From contig NZ_JANFYZ010000001.1 in assembly GCF_024460775.1 (NCBI RefSeq), positions 310,001-374,000 on the forward strand: 64,000 nucleotides of DNA, in the 5' to 3' direction. Shown one piece after another: positions 8,426 through 16,997 of the stretch (positions are counted from its first letter, which is position 1; each line of letters opens with the position of its first letter). The DNA is from Desulfovibrio desulfuricans (lineage in GTDB: Bacteria > Desulfobacterota > Desulfovibrionia > Desulfovibrionales > Desulfovibrionaceae). The translations under genes were made by a program, and so were the position numbers. Under the pieces are notes generated by a model, which saw only the letters and a program-made list of their open reading frames with translations, had not been told where the DNA came from and did no database searches.

Positions 8426-8819
8426 TCCGGCGGATGTTCTGGTCAAGAATGCCTACCCACTTGTTGTAATTGGGGTGGATAACAGCGCTGCCGTCGCTCT
8501 TGGCCTTGTATTCCATATTGGTGCTGGCCTTGTAGTTGATGCTGTAATGCGAGGCCGTATAGGGGATGGAGACCACCACAGTGTGCTTGTTGCGCACCAT
8601 GATTGTGGCTTCAATCGTGTTGGAGGAAGGTTCAGAAACGCGCCAGCCGGTATCAGCGCAGGCTTTGACGATGGCATCGTGCATCTTTTTTTCAGAAATA
8701 TTCTTGCTGGCTTCGGCCGAGGGGAAGTCATAGGCAAAGGTGCCCACAGGCTGGCCAAAACGGCAGCCAATGGCCGCAAGAGTCATCACCAGCACCGTAA
8801 GCAAAAGATATTTTTTCAT
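8403..8819 (-). CDS. Small lipoprotein of polyene operon
   Basis: 138 residues from ATG 8819 (MKKYLLLTVLVMTLAAIGC). The signal peptide ends in the lipobox AAIGC, so it should be lipid-anchored. The mature part has alternating hydrophobic residues (HTVVVSIPYTASHYSINY) and looks like a small beta-rich domain. No family I can name with certainty. It sits between an acyltransferase and the hot-dog subunit gene, six bases downstream of the acyltransferase stop, and belongs to the operon. A role in moving or anchoring the polyene product in the envelope is a guess from context. Confidence 0.8.
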   Translation of the reverse strand: MKKYLLLTVLVMTLAAIGCRFGQPVGTFAYDFPSAEASKNISEKKMHDAIVKACADTGWRVSEPSSNTIEATIMVRNKHTVVVSIPYTASHYSINYKASTNMEYKAKSDGSAVIHPNYNKWVGILDQNIRRNVASSEY

Positions 8820-8824
8820 TACAG

Positions 8825-9589
8825 TTACTCTCCTGTCGCACACGTTAGATGTTTTACATAAAGGTTTCTGACATGCCGCATCATGGCGCGATGCGGTAAA
8901 AGTTCTCCGGCAAAGGCTTGCGGCCATACCGGATCAAGAAACTCCATATGGATGGTAGCAGGATGAAAGCCCTTGGCGCCAGGAGGAAACACCTGGAAGC
9001 TGTTGTGAATCAGCAAGGGGAGCACGGGGCGACCGGCCTTTACAGCAACGTGGAAAGCACCAGCCCGAAACTTGCCCAGAGCACCAGTGCGGGTACGGCT
9101 GCCCTCGGGGAAAATCACCAGAGTAACCCCATCACGCAGACGTTCAAGACACAAAGCCTCGACCTGTTCTGCGGACAGACTCTCCGCATCAATATATTCC
9201 GCGCTGCGCATGGTGGGCGCAAAGAAAAAAAGCAAGCGGAAGGGCCAGCTTTTGGTTATCAGGCACACATTGGCCTGATCCTGCGCCGCAAGCAGGTATA
9301 TATCCAAAAAAGACTGATGGTTGCACACAACAACCGACCCAGGATACTCCACTGCCATATGTGCGTTGCGAATACGCACCGGCAGCCAGGGCCGCAAAAA
9401 AAACAGCGTAGAGCGGCCATAAAGCCAGATGTACCGCCGATTAACCACGCACATGACACCGGGGAAAACCGTGTGCAACGCGGCAATGCACAGAGTTAAA
9501 GGCAAAATAATAATTGTCCAGCAAACAAAGATTGCACTTATGGCAATGTTTGACACAATATTACTGTTCCGCCTTGACGGTTCCTTCAT
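8825..9589 (-). CDS. PlsC-type 1-acyl-glycerol-phosphate acyltransferase-like
   Basis: About 254 residues with an N-terminal membrane segment (IAISAIFVCWTIIILPLTLCIAA) and the PlsC acyltransferase motifs CNHQSFLDI (HX4D) and VIFPEGSRTRTG. It would acylate a lyso-phospholipid-like acceptor at the inner membrane using acyl-ACP. Together with the LpxL-like enzyme at 1433-2335 the operon has two different lipid acyltransferases, as in aryl-polyene clusters. Start choice: ATG 9589 overlaps the end of the ACP gene. A GTG at 9556, five bases after the ACP stop, would remove only 11 residues and is a good alternative. Confidence 0.88.
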   Translation of the reverse strand: MKEPSRRNSNIVSNIAISAIFVCWTIIILPLTLCIAALHTVFPGVMCVVNRRYIWLYGRSTLFFLRPWLPVRIRNAHMAVEYPGSVVVCNHQSFLDIYLLAAQDQANVCLITKSWPFRLLFFFAPTMRSAEYIDAESLSAEQVEALCLERLRDGVTLVIFPEGSRTRTGALGKFRAGAFHVAVKAGRPVLPLLIHNSFQVFPPGAKGFHPATIHMEFLDPVWPQAFAGELLPHRAMMRHVRNLYVKHLTCATGE

Positions 9590-9830
9590 CGCGCAAGGCC
9601 TCGATGAATGCATAAATGTCCCCTAGTGTCTGAATTTTTACCAGGGACTCTTTGTTTTGCAATTTGAAGTTGAAGGCCTTTTCCAGCACTATGACCATAT
9701 CTACGATATCAAGGCTATCAAGCCCGAGGTCTTCCTTGATATGCGCTGTAGGAACAAGCTGATCCGGGGACAATTCAAATTCTTCACTCAAGGCCGCGTC
9801 AATCGTCTCTCTAATTTTATTATCGTTCAT
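9561..9830 (-). CDS. Acyl carrier protein
   Basis: An 89-residue ACP with the phosphopantetheine Ser in LGLDSLDIVDM and typical acidic helices. The ATG at 9830 overlaps the stop of the ketosynthase gene by ATGA, so the two are translationally coupled. This is the more canonical of the two operon ACPs and probably pairs with the ketosynthase encoded directly upstream. Confidence 0.95.
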   Translation of the reverse strand: MNDNKIRETIDAALSEEFELSPDQLVPTAHIKEDLGLDSLDIVDMVIVLEKAFNFKLQNKESLVKIQTLGDIYAFIEALRDEGTVKAEQ

Positions 9831-11068
9831 TCTTTCCCAACATTGATTGAATTTTCACTCAACCTATCAAATATGATAGTGCAATTGCAACCGCCAAGCG
9901 CAAAACTGTTTTTCAATACCAAACCGCTTGGTTTATGCAGATGTTCGCACATATGATTCAGATTTCCGCATCGGGCATCGGGATTGCGCAAGCCGCGCGT
10001 TGGAAAATAGGTGGAGGACTGCAACATTTCTATACACAAAATGCTTTCCAGCGCGCCGCTGGCCGCCATTGTGTGCCCAAGGTGCCCCTTGAAACTGCTC
10101 ACTGGCACTGATGAGCCAAAAACGGCTTCAATGGCCTGCCCTTCTGCAATATCACCGAATTCGGTAGCGGTGGCGTGGGCGTTAACATAGGCAACATCCT
10201 GCGGTTGTACGCCTGCATCGTCCAACGTTCTGCGCATGCAGCCGGCAATGGCAGCCGCGTCGGGCTGGGCGATGCTGCCGGGCGATGAAGATATGGCCGC
10301 GCCGCGTATTTCCGCCAGAATGGGCGCATTGCGGGCCTGAGCACTTTCCAGACTCTCCAGCAGCAGGATGCCCGCACCCTCGCCGCAAACAATGCCTGTG
10401 CGCTCCGCATCAAAGGGGCGAGAGGCGCAATCCGGGTCTTCTATGTGGGATGCAGCGCCAAGGCGGTCAAAGGTGGCGGAGGTCAACAGGTGGAATTCAT
10501 CCGCGCCACCGCAGAGCATCATTTCTTCCCGCCCTGCCGCGATAGCCTCGTACCCGAGGCACAGGCTCATGAGGCCAGAGGCGCAGGCGGCAGCAGGTGC
10601 AAGCGTGCGGCCTGCGCACCCGCAGGCCAGGGCCACATTGGCGGCAACCGTGTGGCTCATGACCTTGAAAAATACGGTGCTGCGCATGCTCTCCACGCTG
10701 TGCTCGCGCAGAAACATCTCAAAAAACTCGTGCAGCATGGTGGGGCTGCCAACCGTTGAGCCAACAGCTACGCCCATGCGCTGTTCGGGCCGGGTACTCA
10801 GCCCGGCGCTTGTCAAAGCCTCCCAGGCAGCGAGGCAGGAAAAAATAGACATGGGCGACATGGAACGCCGCAATTCCCGTGGAATACGCTTTTCCTGCAA
10901 TGGCGGCACCAGCCCGGCCACACGGCACGACAAACCCTCAAGCTTGTATTCCGGCAAGGTGGTCAGCGCGCAACGGTTATCGCGCACACCTTCGTACATG
11001 GCTGCCACGCCTTCGCCAAATGGCGAAACCGCGCCCATGCCCGTAACGACTACTCGCTTTCCGCGCAT
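9827..11068 (-). CDS. Beta-ketoacyl-ACP synthase (KAS II-like)
   Basis: 413 residues, the normal length for FabF-type condensing enzymes. The N-terminus RVVVTGMGAVSPFG is typical. The nucleophile Cys is in AAACASGL (about residue 167), the first His in NAHATATEFGD and the second in GHLGHTMAASGA. A complete Cys-His-His triad means an elongating enzyme. It overlaps the oxidoreductase stop upstream by 19 bases. With the ketosynthases at 12507 and at the left edge it gives three in the operon, which fits a dedicated polyene chain builder. Confidence 0.93.
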   Translation of the reverse strand: MRGKRVVVTGMGAVSPFGEGVAAMYEGVRDNRCALTTLPEYKLEGLSCRVAGLVPPLQEKRIPRELRRSMSPMSIFSCLAAWEALTSAGLSTRPEQRMGVAVGSTVGSPTMLHEFFEMFLREHSVESMRSTVFFKVMSHTVAANVALACGCAGRTLAPAAACASGLMSLCLGYEAIAAGREEMMLCGGADEFHLLTSATFDRLGAASHIEDPDCASRPFDAERTGIVCGEGAGILLLESLESAQARNAPILAEIRGAAISSSPGSIAQPDAAAIAGCMRRTLDDAGVQPQDVAYVNAHATATEFGDIAEGQAIEAVFGSSVPVSSFKGHLGHTMAASGALESILCIEMLQSSTYFPTRGLRNPDARCGNLNHMCEHLHKPSGLVLKNSFALGGCNCTIIFDRLSENSINVGKE

Positions 11069-12507
11069 TCCCTGAACTCCTTGAGAGCGTTATCATGACC
11101 GAAGGAAAATCCCACGGCCAGGGCAGCGCTGACCATGCCGCCCAGCACACCGGGCAGCAGGATGTTCTGCCCGGCCAGGAACAGCCCCGGCAGGCGTGTG
11201 ACAGGCAGCATGGGCATAGCGCCAAGGTGGTGCTTCACACCATAAAGGCTGCCAGTAGCGCCGTGAATCCAGCGCCTCATTGTCAGCGGGCTTGCCGCAT
11301 CCAGGATGCGCCAGCGCCCTGCAAGCTCCGGCAGACGTTTTTCAATGTAGGCCTGCAATCGGGCAGCAGACTCACGCTTCCACGCCACATAGCTTTGGGG
11401 GCGCGGATGCGGATCGCCGTTGGGCAAATCCTTGTCATCCATGAGCGCCACGGCCATCACAGCCTTTCTGCCATCCGGCTGCGGTCTGTCGCAAAAAAGG
11501 TATATGCTGGGGTGCGCGCTTTCCACACCCTGGAACAGTTCTTCCGCTGAAGGCTCCGGCAGCAGATAGATGCTTTCATTTTCATTCAGGCAGTCGCGTG
11601 TTTCTGCAAACAGCAACATGGCGGAACGTGTTTCCGGCAGCTCATTTATGCGGTGCAGGTAGGCCGGACGCATGAGGCCCTTGGGGATCAGCCCCTCAAG
11701 CTGCGAGGGATGCCCGGTAAAGAAGCAGCGCTCGCAGACAAGGCGGGAACCGTCACCTAATACCACGCCACGCACGCCTTGCGCCTTGTCCGCCTCTATA
11801 TCCGCAACGGCAGCGTTGCAACGCACAGTGACCCCAAGCTCGCCGAGGCATCCCAGAAGCGCCTCAACCAGAGCCAGCCCACCACCCTGCCACGAGCCGC
11901 TGGACTGAAAATACGGCCCGGCCACAAGGGAATATTCTTCAAGTGAGGATTCTTCGGGCCGCACGCCGTACAAAAGGCACCGGGTGCCGAGCATGGCCCG
12001 CAAGTGCGGAGGAAAGCCCGCAGATTCAGCATACTGGGCCACGCTGCCCGCGCTGTGGAGCGCAAAAGACGGCTCTGCTCGCACAGCGGGATTCAGGTAG
12101 GGGGAGTGGCCCAGTTCCGTATCCATATGGTGCAGAAAAGCCTTCATGGCTGGCCCTGCGCCGGGAAATTGCCGCTCAACAGCTTCTGTTACCGCCGCTT
12201 GCCCTGCCGGAAGCTGAAACACCTGCCCATCGGCGAAGTGGAAGACCTCCGTGCGGCCGGTCGTGATCTGCCGCAAATGCTTTTCTACACCCAACGCCCG
12301 CAGCCAGCGGCGCAAAACGCCCCCGGCATGCAGACCGCCGCCGCAGTGAAAGCCCGTATCAAAATACAGGCCTTCGCGCCAAAAACCACGCAGCAACGGG
12401 GCAACGCGCGGGCCAGCCTCCAGCACGGCAACATCGTGGCCCTGCCGCGCCAGCAACAAGGCGACAGTCAGGCCGGTAATGCCGCTGCCTGCGACCACGC
12501 AGCGCAT
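11050..12507 (-). CDS. FAD-dependent phytoene-desaturase-like oxidoreductase
   Basis: 485 residues. The N-terminus CVVAGSGITGLTVALLLARQ is a dinucleotide-binding GxGxxG Rossmann motif followed by VAVLEAGPR, which binds the FAD ribose. The overall layout is that of the NAD(P)/FAD amine-oxidase/carotenoid-desaturase superfamily, with the C-terminal GLFLAGQNILLPGVLGGMVSA completing the FAD site. Relatives desaturate or isomerise polyenes. Here it could act on the polyene chain or head group, which is inference. The start shares one base with the stop of the ketosynthase upstream. I do not recall this enzyme as a standard member of the best-known aryl-polyene operons. Confidence 0.85.
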   Translation of the reverse strand: MRCVVAGSGITGLTVALLLARQGHDVAVLEAGPRVAPLLRGFWREGLYFDTGFHCGGGLHAGGVLRRWLRALGVEKHLRQITTGRTEVFHFADGQVFQLPAGQAAVTEAVERQFPGAGPAMKAFLHHMDTELGHSPYLNPAVRAEPSFALHSAGSVAQYAESAGFPPHLRAMLGTRCLLYGVRPEESSLEEYSLVAGPYFQSSGSWQGGGLALVEALLGCLGELGVTVRCNAAVADIEADKAQGVRGVVLGDGSRLVCERCFFTGHPSQLEGLIPKGLMRPAYLHRINELPETRSAMLLFAETRDCLNENESIYLLPEPSAEELFQGVESAHPSIYLFCDRPQPDGRKAVMAVALMDDKDLPNGDPHPRPQSYVAWKRESAARLQAYIEKRLPELAGRWRILDAASPLTMRRWIHGATGSLYGVKHHLGAMPMLPVTRLPGLFLAGQNILLPGVLGGMVSAALAVGFSFGHDNALKEFRECAESE

Positions 12508-13721
12508 CAGCCGAGCCTCAAGGCGATACTGGCGTTGCTGCCGCCAAAGCCCGCAGCGTTATTCAGCACGACTCGCGGGGGTTGCTCCAGCCTGCGGACA
12601 AGTACGGGAATACCAGCGGTATCTTCGTCCGGCTCTTCATAATTTATGGTAGCAGCCGTAAAGCCCGCCTGCGCCATAATGACGGCATAGGCCACCTGCG
12701 ATGCGCCAGACATCCACAATTCATGCCCGGTGAGGCTTTTCAGCGCCATGACATCGGGGCAGTCAGCGCCGAAAACGGCCCGCAGATTGGCTGCCTCCGC
12801 CGCATCCCCCTGAGGGGTGGATGTGGCATGCGCGTTGACAATATCCACATCAGCAGCGCTCAGCCCGCCTTCCGCCAGAGCCATACGCATGGCGCGCGCA
12901 AGCCCTGTGCGGCTGGGAACGGAAAGGGTTTCGCCGTCCGCGCTGCAACCAAAGCCGAGTACTTCTGCCAGAATGCAGGCGTTGCGGCTGCGGGCAATAT
13001 CGTAATCTTCCAGTAGCAGGGCCGCAGCGCCGCCGCTTGGCACCAGCCCGTCCCTGCCCTTGTCAAAGGGGCGGGACGCCGCCTCCGCAGGCGTGCGCGC
13101 AGAAAAAGCCCCCAGACCGTCAAAGGAGCATACAGACGGCCAGTTCACTTCTTGCGCAGCGCCGCAGACGACGCGGTCGAGCCGCCCTAGGCGAATCTGG
13201 TCTGCCGCCTGGCCGATGGCATATGCCCCGCTGGCGCAGGCGGCGCTTACCGTCCAGCTTGGGCCGGTATTGCCAAGCAATACGTTGAGATTCATGGTGA
13301 TGGTGGAATTCATGCAGCGAAAAACATGGCCGCTGCCCATGCCGGAAGTGCAGCCAGCTTCCAGCAAGGCCGCCTGCTGGTCAACTACAGACTGCACTGT
13401 GGAATCATTGCCAAAAACAAGGCCGCACCGCTCTGAGCGCAGGTCTTCGGGTGCCAGCCCGCCCTGATCCAGGGCATCCAGTGTTGCCGCATGCGCCTGA
13501 ATGGCAAAATCCGGCATGCTTTTGCGCTGCTTTCTGTTAAGATGGCGGGCGCAATCAAAACCGTCTATATGCCCTGTAAGCGGGCTGTGAAAGCCATGCT
13601 CCAGCCGCTGCGGGTCGGCAACTATGCCCGAAATCCCATTATACAACGCGTTGGCGATCTGCTCGCGGCTAACGCCCAGAACGGATACAAGCCCCACGCC
13701 AGTTATGACAACTCGCCGCAT
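12507..13721 (-). CDS. Beta-ketoacyl-ACP synthase (KAS I-like)
   Basis: 404 residues. It starts VVITGVGLVSVLGVSREQI, with Cys in SAACASGA (about residue 165), His in NAHATSTPQGD and His in TGHELWMSGAS. The last motif resembles FabB-type enzymes (GHxLGAAG-equivalent changed to GHELWMSG). A full catalytic triad is present. It begins six bases after the ketoreductase stop and is the second gene of the operon. In polyene pathways a FabB-like synthase often performs elongation after the starter condensation, and that division of labour is inferred here. Confidence 0.92.
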   Translation of the reverse strand: MRRVVITGVGLVSVLGVSREQIANALYNGISGIVADPQRLEHGFHSPLTGHIDGFDCARHLNRKQRKSMPDFAIQAHAATLDALDQGGLAPEDLRSERCGLVFGNDSTVQSVVDQQAALLEAGCTSGMGSGHVFRCMNSTITMNLNVLLGNTGPSWTVSAACASGAYAIGQAADQIRLGRLDRVVCGAAQEVNWPSVCSFDGLGAFSARTPAEAASRPFDKGRDGLVPSGGAAALLLEDYDIARSRNACILAEVLGFGCSADGETLSVPSRTGLARAMRMALAEGGLSAADVDIVNAHATSTPQGDAAEAANLRAVFGADCPDVMALKSLTGHELWMSGASQVAYAVIMAQAGFTAATINYEEPDEDTAGIPVLVRRLEQPPRVVLNNAAGFGGSNASIALRLG

Positions 13722-13727
13722 CGGGCC

Positions 13728-14456
13728 TCACATGTACAGTCCGCCGTTAACGGACAGTACCTGCCCGGTAACGTAGGACGATAGGTTGGAACACAAAAAT
13801 CGCACGCAGCCCGCCACTTCTTCCGGCAAACCCGGTCTGCCAAGGGGCACGCTTTTCATATATTCATCCACTGGCAGCCCGGCCGTCATCTCTGTGCTGA
13901 TAAAGCCAGGGGCCACGGCATTAACAAGCACGTTGCGCCGCCCAAGCTCGCGTGCAAGGGCGCGTGTTGCTCCAATAAGACCAGCCTTGGCTGCGGAGTA
14001 GTTCACCTGCCCCGCCATACCTGCCTGACCCGAGGTGGAAACAATATTTACAACACGCCCGGTGCGCGCCCGCTGCATACGTGGCACAACCTTGCGCGAA
14101 ACATGAAAAAACCCGTTGAGATGCACGCCGATGACAGAATCCCACTGCTCTTCGGACATAAGGCCAAAGACGGTATCGCGGGCAAAGCCTGCGTTGTTGA
14201 TCAGGGCAAAGGGCGTTTCCTCCGCCAGCAGTGGATCAAGGGCGGCTTCCACCGCATCTTTGTCCGCCACGTCAAAGGGCAGCAAAACACATTGACGGCC
14301 TAGAGCCTCAATGGCATCGCGCACGGCTTCTGCGGCATCGTGGTCGTTGCGGTAGTTCAGCCAGATATCAAAACCATCGGCGGCCAAGCCAAGGGCAATG
14401 GCCTTGCCAATTCCCTTGCTTGCGCCCGTTACCAGAGCTATGGGCGAAGTTTGCAT
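13728..14456 (-). CDS. 3-oxoacyl-ACP reductase (FabG-like)
   Basis: About 242 residues of the short-chain dehydrogenase family. The cofactor motif is VTGASKGIGKAIALG, NNAG follows near residue 85, the catalytic Ser is in NIVSTSGQ, and Tyr/Lys are in VNYSAAKAG. The C-terminus (LSSYVTGQVLSVNGGLYM) is typical of FabG. It reduces 3-oxoacyl-ACP with NADPH. It is the first gene of the operon. The start at ATG 14456 follows a GGGGAG ribosome site, while an ATG 18 bases earlier gives six extra residues. The operon promoter must lie in 14457-14575, shared with the divergent small lipoprotein. Confidence 0.93.
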   Translation of the reverse strand: MQTSPIALVTGASKGIGKAIALGLAADGFDIWLNYRNDHDAAEAVRDAIEALGRQCVLLPFDVADKDAVEAALDPLLAEETPFALINNAGFARDTVFGLMSEEQWDSVIGVHLNGFFHVSRKVVPRMQRARTGRVVNIVSTSGQAGMAGQVNYSAAKAGLIGATRALARELGRRNVLVNAVAPGFISTEMTAGLPVDEYMKSVPLGRPGLPEEVAGCVRFLCSNLSSYVTGQVLSVNGGLYM

Positions 14457-14575
14457 TTGCTCCCCTGCTTGCATGTTTGCATGCCTTTATTTATTAAAAA
14501 GGCACCAGATTGGACAGCCGCACAATATACAAGAGACTCTTTTAGGACAACTCTCAATTTAGGATGGAATTTATC

Positions 14576-14743
14576 ATGCGGATTCTTGCAACAGCCTTGA
14601 TTGCGCTTTTTTTCTTTTCCAGCGGATGCAGTTGGGTTGGCAGAACTGCTGGCAAAGCCTCTGCAAAAATTGAAAGAAAGGTTGATGCTGTTCAGCAGGG
14701 CTATAATGACGGCTACAAGGGTGAACAGAAAAAAGCAGACTAG
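14576..14743 (+). CDS. Small lipoprotein, 55 residues
   Basis: A short frame divergent from the polyene operon, MRILATALIALFFFSSGCSW followed by a lysine-rich tail. It has a type II signal peptide with lipobox SSGC at residue 18, so the mature protein would be a lipid-anchored peptide of about 38 residues. An AGGATGG ribosome site lies eight bases before the ATG. The mature part (KIERKVDAVQQGYNDGYKGE) is amphipathic and could be helical. No family is recognised. Support comes from the ribosome site, the lipobox and the coding-like third-base pattern. Function unknown. Confidence 0.65.
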   Translation: MRILATALIALFFFSSGCSWVGRTAGKASAKIERKVDAVQQGYNDGYKGEQKKAD

Positions 14744-14916
14744 TTTGCTATGTTGATTTTGTAGCACCGCACTGCTTGTTGAAGAAAATAATTCAACAAA
14801 CAAGGTGAGCTGCATGGCTGGCAAGCATAAAGCCCAGATTCTGCGAGGCAACAGAAAACAAATCTGGCCCTGAGTTGAGCGCAGTTTGGGGCACCCTGCC
14901 ATCTTGAAAAATTCAA

Positions 14917-14953
14917 CGTGGCTTATACGTCCTTAGCAAACATATAAGCCACG
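14917..14953 (-). terminator. Inverted repeat, likely terminator of 14986-15919 gene
   Basis: An 11-bp perfect stem (14917-14927 pairing with 14943-14953) around a 15-base loop. Read on the minus strand it follows the stop at 14986 by about 30 bases and is followed by a T-rich stretch (GTTGAATTTTTC). This fits an intrinsic terminator for the exported-protein genes transcribed leftwards. Confidence 0.55.
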
Positions 14954-14985
14954 CTTTCACTCATCTCCTTAAACTTCAATACTGC

Positions 14986-15919
14986 CTACTTCCCTGCTGG
15001 CACTCTTGTAAGGCTTATCTGCGCCAGTGCGGCATCCAGATCAAGGTTCATGGCAAACTGCAGCCCTTCGCTGCCAAGCACAACGCGCACGGGCTTATCC
15101 GCATTTTCCGTACCGCTCACAAACATGGTTTCAAAGGCCTCCCACATGCCGTCAGCGGTTTGGGGGCAGTCCACGGCTTTTCCCTTGGGGGCGAGGGCCG
15201 CACCCTGCGCGCCAAATACGCTTGTCTGGCCTCCGGCATCCAGAACCAGAGGCAGCCAACCGTTTTTTTTTCAGTTCTTCAAATATGGCCCCAATGGTTG
15301 TATTGGCAAATGGCGCAGACAGGGCAACCGTTTCCAGCCCGCCGCCCTTGCCGTCAAATTGCAGGCCCTTGCCCGCGAGGCTCCACGACTGGTCGGCAAA
15401 GCACACGGCATAAGCGCCGGGTTCTTTAAGCCCATCATAGCCGGGCAGGGCAAATTCCTTCCAGCGGGCCACGTCCATTCCCTTGCGCATCAACTGCACC
15501 AGCATAAACATGGGCACACCCGCCGGGGCCACATAAGCCTCACCATCTGGCATGGTTATGAGCATGGAGGGATACTTGCGCTTTTCGTTACGGCCTGCGG
15601 CATCCATTGCAAACTCGATTTCCCTGGCTGAACCGGGTTCCGGCTCGTGATAATACTGCCAGCCCATGCCGTTTTGCATGGTCACGCCAATGCGCGTGCA
15701 ATCATGCTCAGGAAACCTAGCCGGACTTACCGTCTTGGATGATTTTTTTGCCAAGCCCTCAACAACAGGCTTTTTATCCCCATTGTTGCCCACGCAAAAA
15801 ACGGCCTTGATATCAGAGTTCATGCTGTTTTTCAGCACTATCCCGGCCGCAACCCCCGTTGACGGCAGAAAAACCAGCAGGGCCGCCACGCCAGCAACCC
15901 ATTGCTTCAGCAAGTACAT
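14986..15919 (-). pseudogene. Exported protein of unknown function, frameshifted at a 9-base homopolymer
   Basis: The 5' part (from ATG 15919) encodes a signal peptide (WVAGVAALLVFLPSTGVAA) and about 215 residues of a periplasmic protein. At 15263-15271 there is a run of nine T (nine A in the coding strand). With eight A the frame continues as LKKNGWLPLVLDAGG and joins a second open stretch ending QISLTRVPAGK at 14986, giving one protein of about 310 residues. With nine, translation runs out of frame to a stop at 15152. This is a recent frameshift, a phase-variable tract, ribosomal slippage or a sequencing error. No family recognised. Confidence 0.7.
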
Positions 15920-15983
15920 GCGAGACTCCTTGTAGTGCGGTTTGACGAAATCCGTTGGTCAGATGGCGCGCAATACCCCGGCA

Positions 15984-16997
15984 TCAATGCAGCGCTTCGC
16001 GCAGTTCCGCCAGGTTGGCATCGTCTTCGGGGTAATACAGTTCAACAACCGTGTTGGCGTCATTGGTCAGCACTGTGCCGATGCCGCCTTCTCGAGTATA
16101 AAAATCAACGGTGCCTTCACCGGTAGTGATGTTGATGCCCTTCAGCCTGCGGGCAAGATCAATAAGATCCGTGCCCCACTTCCCGTTTTCCACCTTTTTG
16201 AGTGGATACAATCCCACAGCGTACCACACCTTTTCGTCCGGTTTGTCATAGATTGTCCACTGTCCGGTGTGCGTTGTGCGCCAGCCTTCAGGGATGGTTT
16301 TTCCCTGCGGAGCTGGGGCGGGGGCAGCAAGGTCTGCCAGGGCCGCAAAATCAGGCCTGTCGCCAGTAGGGTCTGCGGGTTCCACAGGCCTGGCATCGTC
16401 CGGACGGTCGCCGGTCACAAGCCACCTGGTATTTTCCGGGCCTTGCGCAACTGCCAGCAGTTTGTTCAGGGGCGCTGCATTCTTGGCCTTAGGAAAAATT
16501 TTCAGGCTTTTTACAATGGGCCCCACACCTCGGCAGGCATGTCCAACAGAGACTTCCATATACTTGTCGTCCGCAAGGCCAACCCAGTATCGCGCAATCT
16601 TGTCGGCAAAAACAACCCCCTTACCTTCACCCAGAGTGCGCAGGTCGTTGCCGCCAGTTATGCTGGCGGAAGCTTTTGCAAGCAGATCCAGATCGCCGTT
16701 GAAGCAATCCTTTTCAAGCATCGTCACGTAGCAGTCTTCTTTGGGAGAGCTGAGCAGTACCTGATTCCCCTCCTCCTGCGTTTTCCAGCCTGCTGGCACC
16801 TCGACCACCCAATCCCCCACCGTGCGGGGAGCCGCAAAAGCCGAAAGTCCGGGGCACAACAGCAGGCACAGCAGCACAAGCGCTGGCCTCGCGCCAGCCC
16901 GCAGCAATGAAAAAGGAATAGCACTCAGGGGCATTCCCCGACCGACACAAGCAGAGCTATCATGCGCGCACACTTTGGAAACCCTCAAAAAGCCCAT
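15984..16997 (-). CDS. Exported protein of unknown function
   Basis: About 337 residues from ATG 16997, which follows a GGGGGA ribosome site at good spacing. An ATG at 16934 would begin directly at a signal peptide (ALVLLCLLLCPGLSAFAA), and the frame also extends upstream to 17072. The mature protein has two similar-sized halves joined by a proline/alanine-rich linker (ALADLAAPAPAPQGK), each with a 'GDWVVEVPAGW' or 'TIPEGWRTTHTGQW' type opening. This suggests a duplicated domain. No catalytic motif is visible. It is 64 bases upstream of the frameshifted exported-protein gene, so the two probably form an operon. Confidence 0.75.
   Translation of the reverse strand: MGFLRVSKVCAHDSSACVGRGMPLSAIPFSLLRAGARPALVLLCLLLCPGLSAFAAPRTVGDWVVEVPAGWKTQEEGNQVLLSSPKEDCYVTMLEKDCFNGDLDLLAKASASITGGNDLRTLGEGKGVVFADKIARYWVGLADDKYMEVSVGHACRGVGPIVKSLKIFPKAKNAAPLNKLLAVAQGPENTRWLVTGDRPDDARPVEPADPTGDRPDFAALADLAAPAPAPQGKTIPEGWRTTHTGQWTIYDKPDEKVWYAVGLYPLKKVENGKWGTDLIDLARRLKGINITTGEGTVDFYTREGGIGTVLTNDANTVVELYYPEDDANLAELREALH

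Noticed and set aside
14438-14902. A 154-codon frame on the minus strand upstream of the ketoreductase
   Set aside because: It crosses the divergent promoter region and is antisense to the small lipoprotein. It has no ribosome site or recognisable domain.
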